64,000 nt of DNA from assembly GCA_003952965.2 (NCBI GenBank), contig CM025855.1:35025370-35089369 (forward strand), in the 5' to 3' direction. How positions within the stretch are numbered: the first letter of the stretch is position 1; each line of letters opens with the position of its first letter. Below the pieces are notes generated by a model, which had not been told where the DNA came from, ran no database searches, and was given only the letters and a program-made list of their open reading frames with translations. This DNA is from Morella rubra. Lineage: Eukaryota; Streptophyta; Magnoliopsida; Fagales; Myricaceae. Shown one piece after another: positions 45,201-56,500 of the stretch. The translations under genes and the position numbers were made by a program.

Positions 45201-48200
45201 CTACTTGCAATTGATTTTACTTGATGTTAATGTTGTATATCTTGCACACCTAGTATTGCCTCTTGTTAAGCTTGAGAGAAGGTTTGGGTCTCTTAATTCA
45301 TCAGGTAGATCACAATACTGTATCAATAATCGGGTAACGATCATCTTCTAGTCAAAGATTTCTACTTGAACCTTCTTGACCTATCTAAAGATTGTAATGT
45401 CTTCGAATTACAACATTTCACTAGTAACCTTTTGGCATTTACTGAGAAACGCTTAATATACTCCCCTGCAAAATTTAAGTAAGTTGCAAAAGAACTTGTT
45501 GTAAAATATGTTGAAAAATGTTTGTGGCAGAGTACTGCAATGCCGTAGTTTGAGCAGCAATTTCCAACGGTCTTGCTAGATAGCAACCATCAGTCCTTTC
45601 CCTTCAGCCAAAAAAAGTTGACCATTGATCTTAGGTGCAATGCTATGTTGGGAAAGAAAGTTTGGAGATCCATTGGCTAAGGAAATTTGGAAGATGATTC
45701 TATCTTGCATTTGGTGGTGTCTTTGGAAGGAGTGTAATAATAGATGTTTCGAGGATTTAGCTATGTTGTTGGAGCGATTACAGGGTGTTTTTATGCATTC
45801 TCTCTTTTTGTGGATTAATGCCATGTTGAGGGGTCATTTTTTAGATTTCCAGGATTCTATTAGCTTTTTTGCATGTATGTTTTAAGTGAACTCAGTACAG
45901 CCTTTGTACTGTTTGCACCTTTCTTTATTTCTTAATGAATTGATCTTACTTATCAAAAAAAAAAAAAATATCTTAGGTGCAATACTTGTTTGACAATGTT
46001 TCTCTAACAAGAGTTTTGAACTCCATTCAATTTAAAGAGCAATCTGGTCCGCTCAAGTTTTCGTGTCAGACACCTTGAAGTATGACTATTTGATGCCACA
46101 TTATGGAACTAGATTGTACATCATTACCCTTATGATTTTGTGAGAGGGACACTATTCTTCATTTCTCCTGGTCCAAATGTTCATGCCCACAAAAGTTTCT
46201 GCTTAAATTGTAGGCTGCTCTATGTAGCATAACCTAAAACTTAGTAAAGGGGAGAAAGAAATCAAGGAACCCCTAAAATGTCCACTTCTTATGAATGAGT
46301 GGTAAGCATGAATTAATTTAGGTTTGCAAAACTTATTTCGCAAGGGAGTCTACATCCAATTTGTTAATCTACCACTTATCCCAAAAGCTTAACTTGTTAG
46401 GAAGAGATAGTTTATATTATTTGAATTATATTTTTTAATACTTCCCCTCACTTGTAAGCTGATCTCTCCCTTAATTAGTAGACCCAACATATGTAATATT
46501 CAATTGAAACGGGATGAAGTACGGAGTCAGGTTTCGAACTCAAGACCTTGACTCTGATACCATGTGAATCTACTACTTATCTCAAAAGCTAAAACTTTTA
46601 GGAAGAGATAAATTATATTATTTGAATTATATTCTTTAACAACTTTGTTGGCCTTTCACTCCTAAAGGTTATAGGAGGGCAGAAAAATCTGGTTGGAGGG
46701 AAGTCATCAATTCCACCATTCACAAGATCTCGAAATGCCTCAACTTCTTTAGAAGCAGAGTCCCATAAACTGCCAATGTTACTCACTGAAGATCAGCCCT
46801 ACCAACAGGAACATTGTAGTGGAAAGATGCTCATCAACATGCGTTCAGAAAATGGGTGAGAAGTTTAATCATTGTTCTGTCAAATGGATAAAGCAGAATT
46901 CCCTTAAACCATACAAAACCTTCTAGTAGAAAAGAGACAACCTTCAGATATATCAGTTTCTTCATAATTTACAGGAGGAATAGTCTATTAGATTTGAAAC
47001 AGGAAGCAAAAATCAAAGAATCAACAGTGCTGGGTGAAAAAGTGGATTACACTCTTGAGAGTGCTTTCTCCAAGAAGAAATTGCGTACCTTGTCACAAAA
47101 CCAGTGCCATCAATGTCTATCTTTCTGAAAAGAGATGTGGCAAAGAAGGATGGTAGCCTGCAGACTTCCTTGATAATAGATTTAAATTCTGACGTAGCAA
47201 AGACATAATTAGTAAATCAGTTCTAGGAGTATGACTTACACTGATTGCTTACTATAGCTCACCATGCATCTGCAGTCCATCCAAGTGACCATAGAAAAAC
47301 TGATTAATTCTAATTAAACATTGCTGTTTCAGTTCATTTGGAGGTGGACGGCCATTTTGAAAGTAAAACTGCAATCATTGCAAGTAGCCATGTTAGATAT
47401 TATCAGCAATATCCCCCTGAAAAGCAATTTAGCAGGCAAAGCACAAACTGAAACAGCTATCTAGAGGATGGGAATCCTAATACCATCAAATTATTTTGGA
47501 AAACGAACATCCAAGTTTTGTCGAACCTGAGGTATCAATTCTTTAATTGGCTCACTAACAACTTTCAGGGGGGAACCTAAGATAGAAGGACCAGCCCTCT
47601 GTTTCATTATCCGAGGGGAACCAGATGTACTTCTCGGTGAAAGTGGAGGGGCACTGCCTGCAGGAAACATAGATGGCAAAGAATGGCTTGTGGAAGCAAG
47701 TGGACTAGAGGAGTTTCCAGGAACATTCAAGGGACCACCCGCCTTTGCTTCATTGAGCAATGAAGCTACCTGAAGCAAGAGAAACACCAAGTTTAGAATA
47801 CGTCTTTTATATTAGCTTTGAAGGTATCTAATATTAGCTAATCAGGAGAGCAGACACAACGAGCCACTACTATCACCAGAACTAGAGTTTTTCACCACTT
47901 CCCAACCAAACCCTAGAAATACACACATACGCACATATAATGACAATGTCTTCATTACTTTCAAGGTCTCTACATTAATAATTATTTTTGTTAGTGCATA
48001 ATTCCAGGTCCAAAATTTTCCAGCAAAATGGAAAAGAGGTATCCCCAAAGCAAGAACAGCCAAATTGAATTCATCGCATGAGAAAATGACTCCATCTTCA
48101 ATGACTTCAAGGTTGAAGTTGACTCCTAAAACAGCCAAATGCGACATCAATGAGTCTCCAAGTCACTGAAGCTGACTTATAAAACAGACAAATACGACAT

Positions 48201-48960
48201 CAATGAGTCTCCACTCTAGTGCAAACTTTCATGGTAGATATAAAAAAACCAAAATGATCCACTTTCCAATTTCAAACACCAATGTAGTTATGCTCCAGGA
48301 CCTGAAAACAGGAGGAATCCTGGAAACTAAAGAGCTAAAAAGAACCATTTTCGCAACCAGGGCCCTTGGTTAAAATTATATATCACAATACTAACCACCG
48401 AGTTCACTATGAACCTAAATCTGAACTATGGTTATATAACCAACCATCATTCATCATATTAGATAAAATTCAGATTTCCCTGTTAAACTTCTAGCAACAA
48501 AATCCACACTTCCAGCCAGGAATATCCTTTATACATCTTTCCAATTTATATCACAAGTTAAAACAGACAGTCATGTGCTCAAACAAATTCCTGCATTCCT
48601 TCACATAGTATGTTCGTACAGAATGTTTTTGTTTAGGTTTTTAATATACGCGACATATCAAAGACCGCACTTGGAAACCAATCAATAGCAACATTTCAAG
48701 GTCGCAATTCAAAAATGACCACAGCCAAGCTAACTGTCTAAGTCAAAAGCATATTTCGAGCAACCAATGCAACAGAAAATTCAAATTACCGAAGCATTCC
48801 CCACACGTACCTGCCGATGAGAGTCTGGAAGCGCGAGCCATTGCTCGAAGAGCTTCTCAACGAAAGCCGAGTTCGATTTGAAAGCCGAAGGAGATACCTC
48901 CGGGAGCTGCAAGAGTTCGGCATCGAACGACCCCGCATCCGTCACGATCTCCATGCTCAT
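33223..48960 (-). CDS. PP2A B''-type regulatory subunit, EF-hand protein, 12 exons
   Basis: Coding exons, minus strand: 48960-48811, 47769-47527, 47368-47263, 47188-47089, 42422-42317, 42172-42082, 40023-39882, 39683-39536, 38618-38509, 37940-37784, 33602-33477, 33363-33223 (TGA). Every junction has GT/AG, phases agree, and the total is 1620 nt (539 residues), close to the usual plant B'' length. The variable N-terminus has a Ser/Pro-rich stretch ([16 protein letters not shown]). EF-hand loops follow: [13 protein letters not shown], a second with [12 protein letters not shown], and [12 protein letters not shown]. Conserved RIVDRIFSQ and [14 protein letters not shown] support the family. B'' subunits bind the PP2A A/C core and set its targets, with Ca2+ dependence through the EF-hands. 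The start is the first ATG in frame; a second Met follows two codons on. Intronic insertions leave splice sites intact. It resembles B''alpha-type and not TONNEAU2/FASS proteins. Confidence 0.95.
35296..35377 (-). mobile_element. Severely 5'-truncated LINE copy (82 bp)
   Basis: Flanked by 17-bp direct repeats GTTGAAGCTATGCTGTT (35279-35295) and GTTGAAGCTATACTGTT (35378-35394), one mismatch. The insert starts with a T run and the LINE 3'-end sequence (AAGTTAAAGTTTTATTAAA on the plus strand), as at 36546 and 43175. Confidence 0.75.
35905..36400. repeat. Inverted pair of LINE 3'-end fragments
   Basis: 35905-36183 on the plus strand encodes [20 protein letters not shown] and RNGRCFEGV, the typical LINE C-terminal tail. 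36186-36400 is the same region on the minus strand (CTCACTCCATAAGCACTACC and so on). The copies meet tail to tail at TAGCTTGTA/TACAAGCTA with almost no spacer. They differ at many bases, so they are diverged relatives and not a recent duplication. The RNA could fold as a hairpin of about 200 bp. Confidence 0.8.
37941..38508. other. Intron 9 of the PP2A B'' gene
   Basis: AT-rich, with a CT-rich tract (CTCTCTTTCCCTCCCTCACC, about 38096-38135) and the micro-LINE insertion at 38229-38277. Confidence 0.7.
38229..38277 (+). mobile_element. Micro LINE insertion (49 bp) with 19-bp target duplication
   Basis: The 19-bp direct repeat AAGAAGAAATATCTAAACT occurs at 38210-38228 and 38278-38296. Between them lie 49 bp ending in AATAAAGTTAACTTACTTAT then C and a run of A, which is the 3' end of the local LINE family (compare AATAAGATTGGCTGACTTAT at 62835). 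This is target-primed reverse transcription that stopped after about 40 bases. Confidence 0.85.
38665..39400. mobile_element. Possible non-autonomous DNA transposon in intron 8
   Basis: The two ends are imperfect inverted repeats of about 55 bp: ATATACATACGGCTAGGGGG (38667) against the complement of the sequence ending GCGCATGTATATC at about 39400, with GGTGGCT, CAGCCTAGGCC/GAGGCCTAAGG and GACTTT in order. The interior is AT-rich and non-coding. No clear target duplication, so the class is unknown. Confidence 0.35.
40024..42081. other. Intron 6 of the PP2A B'' gene (2.1 kb)
   Basis: Contains a diverged tandem duplication at about 41144-41375 (unit about 135 bp, shared ATCAGTATTCCGAG and TTAGATTTCAT) and a second, near-identical 102-bp tandem duplication at 41870-42073 next to the splice donor. 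An open frame at 40783-40980 has no recognised relative. No other structure is seen. Confidence 0.65.
41870..42073 (-). repeat. 102-bp tandem duplication beside the exon 6 donor
   Basis: 41870-41970 and 41971-42073 share GGAAGGATGAAACGTTCTAG, AAAAGAT, CAGAGACCATG and GAGACTAACAGGTTGA with few changes. The second copy ends 8 bp from the donor of exon 6 (donor at 42081-42080). Confidence 0.9.
43165..44312 (-). mobile_element. 5'-truncated L1 LINE (1.15 kb)
   Basis: Minus strand. Near 44280 it reads [20 protein letters not shown] then the [20 protein letters not shown] segment, followed by the zinc-finger RVT region [20 protein letters not shown] and the tail [20 protein letters not shown] (43183-43644). 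The poly(A) end shows as T-rich sequence at 43162-43172. Everything upstream of the late RT region is missing, as in abortive reverse transcription. Frames are broken. Confidence 0.85.
45642..45969 (+). mobile_element. 5'-truncated LINE copy (328 bp) with target duplication
   Basis: Perfect 14-bp direct repeats ATCTTAGGTGCAAT at 45628-45641 and 45970-45983. The insert encodes [20 protein letters not shown] and [15 protein letters not shown] (LINE C-terminal tail) and ends with CTTACTTATC plus poly(A). Confidence 0.92.
46362..46641 (-). mobile_element. TRIM (miniature LTR retrotransposon)
   Basis: Two similar 79-bp terminal direct repeats, 46362-46440 and 46563-46641, share CTTATC/TCAAAAGCT, AGGAAGAGATA and TATATTATTTGAATTATATT. 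On the minus strand the upstream repeat is followed by TGGTATCAGAGTC, a Met-tRNA primer site, and a GTGAGGGGAAG purine tract precedes the other repeat. It has no coding capacity in 280 bp. The 5-bp flanks do not match well, so the exact ends may be off by a few bases. Confidence 0.75.
47770..48810. other. Intron 1 of the PP2A B'' gene
   Basis: AT-rich; two near copies of CATCAATGAGTCTCCA occur (48145 and 48197). No inserted element recognised. Confidence 0.6.
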
Positions 48961-50574
48961 TAGAAGCGGCCCCTCTAACTCTCTATCATTCACAATCACC
49001 AAATCAGGAAAACCCTACAAAGAACCGAAGCTCAAGGAAGTTGAATTACGAGATTCAATGCGGTTTTGGATGTTCGAAGGGGTACGTAAGTTGGAAAATC
49101 CCAGGATCCTCGTGGAATGGGAGGATCGGTGATGGGAGAGAGGGGGAAAATGGGGAGGAAGGGACGGGAAGTTTTTCTCAGAGATGGATGCGATTGGAGA
49201 GGGAAATGCGAGAGAGGAAGAGAGAGGTTTGAGAAATAGCACCTGAAATTCTGAAAAATGGTTGAAGAAGAAGTTACACGTGGCCATGTGCTTTAGGAGG
49301 GGCTTAGGGTCTTCGTCACGTGCTCGGATAATGTGCATTCTATTTTCCAGGTTTATATTGAAGAAAAAAATTATCTCTAAATACATAAATTTTCTCTAAA
49401 TACATAAAATATATAAAGATAAATGTAAAATTAATTTTTGATATAAGAGAAAATCGAATTAATTCTTGTAATAATTATAAAATTAGTTCTTTTAATTATA
49501 TTTTTATTTGTCTTTAATCTTTTATTAGAAGTTAATTTTATGTTTTTATAAAATTAGAGAGACTAATTTTTTATATTTTTATTATCAGAGAATTAATTCC
49601 ATTTTATCTGTCCTACTGATTTTGTATTTATCGCTGGAATTTGAAAATAAAAAAAAATTATCAAAAATCAGAGGACTTTCACTTATCAACGTCGTTTAAT
49701 CATCCCTATAAATCCATCGGGTTTTTTGGTTATTAATCAATCGCATTCATCTGTTCCAATGTTCCATAGCCATAAATCGATCTGCTCTCTGCCACTCTCG
49801 GTCTGTGTTTCTTTCCACTTTCATAGTCGCCGTGTCCTCCCGACCTGCTAAATTGTGGATCAATGGATTCTCCTTTACACCCGCACCGCAACCCTTCGAA
49901 TACCTTTCGTCTGTGAGTTCTCTCTCTTCTTCTCGCTCTCATGCTCTCTTCCATTTCTCTCTCCCTCCCTTCGCTTTTTTTTTTTCGTTGCTTTCTTTTT
50001 CTTTCTATCTGAGGACTTTCCATTCTCAGCCTCTGAGGAAGACTTGAAGCAGACGTTCTGTAAGTAAATAGCCACGAACGTCTTCAAGCCGATATTCGAG
50101 TCGCCTCCAGAAATATGCCTCCTCTCAGAGATGAAGATCGTCAATGGAGGAATTAGAAATCGTTCTTAGTTTTCAACTAAGGCACTAAGGCAGAGTCGAT
50201 GGTCAGAGGGCAGCTCTTCGACATAGAATAAGTCAGTGCGTTTTCTGCTACATGATAACTCATTGTACAAAAAATTTATTCCCGAACATACTACCGGAAA
50301 TACATATCTCAATACATTATTTCGATTTTCTTTCCTCTGGCCCAAAAAATGACTTTTAGCTTCAAAGAGTTGTAACAGTATTGTAGTGCAATTAGAATTG
50401 TTGAAATCAGAACATTTTAAATTTCTTTGCCTCTCACCCAAAAAAGTTTCAACAGATTTCTCTCAAAACCATCCTGTGCACCGTTTGACATCACAAGCAA
50501 GCAACCCGAGAAAACAAATTACTGAAGACGAAGAGGAAGAAAAAAAGGAAGAATTGTATTAGGGATCAGCAACC
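48961..50574. promoter_or_regulatory. Divergent intergenic region between the two genes
   Basis: Start codons of the PP2A B'' gene (minus) and the PTAR1-like gene (plus) are 1614 bp apart. The region should hold both promoters and 5' leaders. 49380-49720 is very AT-rich. 49740-50110 is richer in GC and CT and has possible protein-coding remnants. No reliable TATA boxes or transcription starts can be assigned by eye. Confidence 0.6.
49800..50070 (+). pseudogene. Possible RNA-binding (RRM-like) gene fragment
   Basis: One frame reads SSRPAKLWINGFSFTPAPQP and another, 120 bp on, FPFSASEEDLKQTFCK. The first resembles the RNP2 strand and the second the helix that follows it in RRM proteins, separated by a CT-rich stretch that could be a short intron or low-complexity insert. 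No RNP1 motif is found downstream. It may be a decayed gene, an unrelated leader exon, or chance. Confidence 0.25.
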
Positions 50575-53500
50575 ATGGATCTCTTGCATCAATTCGAACA
50601 GATACTTGAAGCCGACCCACTTATGTAAGTTCATGCAGCTCTGATTTCCATAACTTTTTCTTCTTTCATTCCCATTTTTGTATACATATAGAGCGTGTCT
50701 TTATATTTACATAGAAATATGCATATCTCGTTGAAGTCAGTGATGAAGTGGGTTTTGTACATCCGTCCCAATTTGCGAAGCTAGCTGAAGAGGCAGGCGA
50801 TCTTATTGCCAATCCCTCTTTAGATGGTACAAGCTTTTGGAGCAGAGATCACAAGCTCGGGGTCTCGACTCAGGCTGTTCTGCCGTTGTACAATGCGGCT
50901 AAGCTCGCATTTTTGTCTGCAATGGGAGAGTATAAGAGACTCGGCCATGACGTCATATCTGGTGACATAGCGGAGAATGAAGTGATGAAGCATAGCAGGG
51001 CCCTCTTGTTGCTCAGCTCGGATTTTGGCACCGCCTGGAATTCCAGGTCTTCCACTCTGAGCACTATTTTCCAAAAAATAGCTTTTTTATCTCCTCCTTT
51101 GACTTTTATTATCCGCTAAATTAAGAGCAATCATTCTAAGTGTTTTAACTTTTAGGTGATAGTGTTAAGCGTGTTTTAATGCAGCTCTGAGTTGTAATTT
51201 GAGAAGCAGTGATCATTGTCTTTTCTTAAAATTACATATGGAGGCGACTACTCTTCAAGTTGTTTGGTTTTTTTACTTTTCATCAAAATGTACCCAAAAT
51301 AGCTAGGTCACAAATTTTACGGAAGCTTGCTAGTAACTTTTCAGGACCTGATTTGAATCTAGGAAACTTCTAAGACAGGTGCTGTTTGCGAACCAAAATT
51401 TTGGTATATGAGAGTTGGTGAAAAAATGAAGAGAGAGATGATTTGAGTAAATTTTTTATGTTTATTGTAATGGAAAGAAATAATTTGATGGGGGAGAGAT
51501 TATTTTATAATTATTTTATTTGGTCAAAATTTTGGCAATTTTGCGATGCAAACATCACTTTGTACAATTTGTCTTGCATGCGTTTGTCCTTCCTACAAAA
51601 CATATGCATAACACTGGTTGGTCCCTAATTCAACTGAAAGTACACTGACATTTTTGTTTGAGTGTGAGTTGTGAACCTTTCAGGTTCCTTAGTAAGTGCA
51701 TTGGTCCCAATTTATATCTTTACAACTTGGTCATACATCCAACCCGTTTTTCCAGCTGCTAGCTACTTGAAATCTACATACTTGTATTTGTTTGTTGTTG
51801 GCTTGCATAATTACCTTCTTCATTAGCTTTAGTGGTTTCCTTGCTATGTACCATGTACTAGTGTGCATCCCTTTTGTTTTCTTCTATGGTTAAAGTGTTG
51901 AAACTTGGAATGTGGATAGACTTGTCATGGAAGGGCTCATGCGTTAAATTAGCTAGAATTCGATTCAATGTATAGCCTTATCTCTATCTATAATAACGTT
52001 ACCTCCAGACGCAGCCCTGCCCTTGGAAAACTTTGAAGTGTATGCATGCAGCATTTTAGTTGCCATGTTATGGCATGAATTAATTGAAGAAAAGGGAAAA
52101 TACACTTTTCACCCACGAACTATCATAGGTTTTGCACTTTACACCCTAAACTACCAATTTTAACACATTGCACCATCTAACTACCAATTTTTAACACTTT
52201 GCACTCTTTATCAAATTTTCAACTAAAATGACGATAATGCCCTTGACCCATTTTGCATATATTGAAGATATTGTTGTCAATTCATTAATTTTTCAAGGGT
52301 ATTATTGTCAAATGGAGGGTGTAAAATGTTTAATATTAATAGTTGGAAGGTGTAATGTGTCAAAGTGGGTAGTTTAGGGTGCAAAGTGTCTAACATTGGT
52401 AGTTTGAGGGTGCAATGTCTTAAAGATGGTAGTTTGGGGTGCAATGTGTCACTACCCCGGTAGTTTGTGGGTGAAAAGTGTATTTTCCCCTTGAAGAAAT
52501 TATATGCTGCTGACTTTTCTAATCCTCACACATATTTCTGTGTCATATGTATTATGCAGGAAGCTAGTGGTGTGTAAGAAGCAGGATCTCTCCGTATATA
52601 TGGATGAACTTCTGTTTTCGGAACTTGTTCTTTCCTATTCACCCAAAAGTGATCATGCATGGAGCCATAGGTGAGAGTTTTTTGGTGGCCGATAGTTTCT
52701 TAGTGGCTTTCATTGTTTCAACAAAGAACAATAGTGATATCTGTCCTTAGTATTGGCTTGAGAAATGAAACTATTGATTTGATGAAGAAAACTTAGAACG
52801 ATTTCTTTTTTGGGAAAATTACTCAAATGGTCCTAGTGGTTTCACTTTGTTACAAATTGGTCCCTGTGAACTTCAATGATTTGGTCCCTGTGGTCACAAA
52901 TATGATGCACGAGGGTCCCTCCGTCCACACCTCTGTTAATCTCCTGACGGAACACGCTAACATGTAAGTATTGTCCAAGTGTTTAAAAATGGATATGTTA
53001 GCGTGTTCTGTCAGGAGATTAACGGAGATGTGGACGGAGGGACCTCCGTGCATTATATTGGTGACCACATGGACCAAATTTTTGAACTACAAGGACCAAT
53101 TTGTAACAAAATGAAACTACAAGGACCATTTAAGTAATTTGGCCTTTTTTTTTATTGGCTTCTTGCTTGATATCTGTTGGCTTCATGTTTATGATGGTTC
53201 ACCGGTATAAAAATTTTATTTTATTCACAATCCTTTCTAGTGTTATCTACTTCTGCTCATGCCTTTTATGGCTTTAACGAATAATACACATTCTTGTGCA
53301 ATTATTCAGGAGGTGGGTGATCAAGTCAATTACTGGAAAGTGTTCAACTCTACAAGAAATTGTGAGGAAAGAATCTGAGCTGGTGGAGAAAATAGCCGAG
53401 GTTCAAATTCAGTTCAAGAACTGCATGCATTAAATTGTGAAGGTTCACATTCACTTTCATTATTGAAATGCTCATGCTCAGATTTGGTGTGTTGACTTGT

Positions 53501-56500
53501 TCTCTCTTTAACATTTCACTTGTGGAAACAACACAAAAAACTCCAATTTTTAGTCTTTTCCTATAGAAATTAAATTTCGCGTGGAGAATAATTATGTAAC
53601 ATCCCCATCCTAAATAGGTTTAGAAAAGTCATGCTATTATATACATAATCATAGAAGAATTACAAGAATTCATCAAAATACTTATTCTAAGGTAGTTTAG
53701 GCAAGAATCCTTTCTATCTTCATCTTTAAAATACTTACATTCACACGCTCATTGTAAATAGAACTTGAAAACCGTATCTTTACACTTTTAATGGCCAACA
53801 CACAATTACGCTCAGTGTGAGGGTTGGCGATACTTGTGATCTCGACTCCATTCCAGTGGTCATTCGAGTGAAATCACTTTTAAGATATGGACATCACTCA
53901 ATAAACGGTAGTGCACTCGAGTGAGTCAATCTCCAAGAACCATACTAGATGGCTTCCTTTGCACTTTAGCAACGGTACCATTACTCATTCAGTCATAAGG
54001 CCAAAACATTTAAAAACATTTACATGCAACCATTCATTTTCATTCTTTCTTTGCATAACATTTCATTCATCATCTTATATTTCTTTTTTCTTTGATTTGG
54101 TTCCTTCCATCATAATAGAAACCATTCATAATATGCAGATTAAGCACACATAGTAAAATATTTCAAAACTTTTTCTCTTAAAATATCATATAAGGATACA
54201 TAAAAAGGGTTTAGAAGAAATGGTCATCATATACAATATAACTCGAAACCCTTTTGAGAAAATGTAACATTTTGTTTGAAAGAAAGCACGTGATCATATC
54301 AACTTATCTCGCTTGTATACTTTGTAAACTTGAGGTAACAATTCCATACAAGAAAAATCAATTTTTCATTCAAACAATCATCCAAATTCATGAGCTAAGG
54401 AAAAGAGGGCCGGACCTTGCTAGATTTTTTATATAACTTGAAGAGAAAGACAAGAAAAGATGTCGGATGTTTTATGGAGTGAAAGGTAATAGCTTTTGTG
54501 CAAGAAAACTTCTGTTGCACTAGATCTCAATCTCTAATAGAAAGCCAAAAGTTTAAACCTTGATATGATTTTCATGACTGAATGAGAAACTGATTTCCGT
54601 GGAGGAAGGAGAAGATTTTTTGAATTCAAAAATATGATTCAACCTTGACCCTTAACTTTAAAATCAAAAATAGGATTAGGCCTCTATCTTTTCAACTTAA
54701 TACTCATTTAACATATCAAGTACCAAAAATAGGGATTATGAAAATTCAAAATTTAAGAATAACAAATAAAATAAAAAGATATAAATACCCCTGTTTTTCG
54801 GGTCGGGTTTTTACAAATTAACATGCACATATGACAAGTGGATGGAAGTAGTGACCGCTGAGATCCAGCTGAGTTTTATCTTCTTAGTTCTGAAAAATCT
54901 GGCAACCAATCAGCAGGTGTATCTCACTGGAGGTTGAGGTATTAAAACACAATATGTTGTTGATTAGTGATGGGAATCAAAATTATAAAATTTAAAAGTC
55001 TAATAAGTATGTTTCTAATTTTCGTTTTTATAGTCTCCAAGTTTGAATGATTTCCAAGTAAGGATCTTCTCCAAGTACTTGGAGTAGCTTTTTCATTCTT
55101 ATTTGCCTCTATGTAACTGTAGATGCCATAATGCTTGAGAAATTCAACAATTCAGAAACTAGAGAGTTTTTTTCTCTTTTCTTTGATGAATTCTAGATTC
55201 TGGCGTTTAAAGCTGGTTAACCCTTATACCTACACCTTCCACTGCGTTAGTTATCATCTTTGGTGCTCATTAATGACTACTACCTTGCCACTGCCTTTTT
55301 GCTTGTTAGTTGCTCTGCTGGTTAGCACCGCAGCTGGCGGATGACCCTACTAGTTTTTTAATCTTCTTGGATGACATGGTGTGCTATTAAGGTTGTAATT
55401 GCTTTAATGGAAAACTGGAGTAAAACATCCATGCCTCCATCTTTTTGTCTTCCCAATTTTTTTTTTCCCAGAAAGCAGCCTCCCTAAACATGAAGGCAGA
55501 GAGCCATGCAGTTCTTTGGCAAAACCTGAGGACCACATTGATTGTTTTGAAAACCTTGAAAACTATTTTTCAACTGAAGGCAGAGCCTAAGATCTAATAG
55601 GCTCCTCAATTCTAAAATAAATTTCATTATGAATTTTTAAGCAAATGTAAATAAATAAATAGAAGAAATTCACCTACAAGAGATCCAAGAAGAAGCTAAG
55701 ACATCTCTAAGTGAAGATCTGAAACAATAATCGATTTTATGGGGATTGCTGCAAAAATGCCTCCACATAACCATGGTGGAATGGGAATGTTTTGGCTAAT
55801 GGCAGAAGTTTTGAGTTGTGACTTCAAAATAGGAGATAGAGGTTCATCTCACTTGTGGGTTCAATTGGGTAGTTGCTTTGAGTAGAATGCCATTGTGGAA
55901 GATGTTATCCAATGGAACATTGTTATTGTCAATTGGTGGTGTTGATCACCTATTACTACTTTTTCCTTCAGCGAGAGAATCTTAGACCATTTTTATCATC
56001 CATTTTTTTGGTTTCAATGAAAATGCCGAAGAAGGTGGTTGACATCTATTTAGCTGGAAGGATTGTTTGTTTGGTGTAAGTATTAGTTTTATTCAGAATG
56101 CAGATGCTCTTAGCCTTTTGTAAAGAGAAAGAAATAAGGGTGCTTTGAGGGATGTTGGGAAGACTGTTACTGAGTTTCTAACATGATTTTTCTAAAAGTG
56201 CTTAACTGTGATTGGCAGGGTCTTTTTTTTCCTTTATTTACTGATTTTTTACATCATGTCTCTTTGGGGGATTTTCTTGTAGTCTAATTGTGTCCTTGAG
56301 TATCTTTTCATTCTAATAGAACTTACACAACGTATCTGATAATCAAATTGTGAATTGAAGGGAAAGGAAAAACGAGTGTTAAACGAAAAGATGAAGGAAA
56401 TCCAGTTAAAAGTAATAGTTATACGAACAGGATTCTCTTTTCCAAGGGCTCATGTTGATCTTTGTTCAAAGCTTATTCAAAATAATTTGACTTCATTTTT

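Larger units (their letters stand above)
42423..47088. other. Intron 4 of the PP2A B'' gene (4.7 kb)
   Basis: Holds a 5'-truncated LINE (43165-44312), a 328-bp LINE copy (45642-45969), a TRIM (46362-46641) and a small direct duplication (TATAAAAGGTAGAATTCAA, 42590 and 42613). The remaining sequence is AT-rich with no recognised gene. Confidence 0.65.

Noticed and set aside
48961-49002. Upstream extension of the PP2A B'' protein (VIVNDRELEGPLL)
   Set aside because: The frame is open, but no ATG occurs upstream; the first ATG at 48960 gives the expected N-terminal length.
49733-50023. Arg/Lys/Glu-rich minus-strand frame upstream of the PTAR1-like gene
   Set aside because: Low-complexity translation of CT-rich leader sequence; no motif.
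55740-56340. Strongly decayed LINE in intron 4 of the PTAR1-like gene
   Set aside because: Suggestive tail but no continuous motif and no poly(A) or target duplication; kept only as a remark on the intron.
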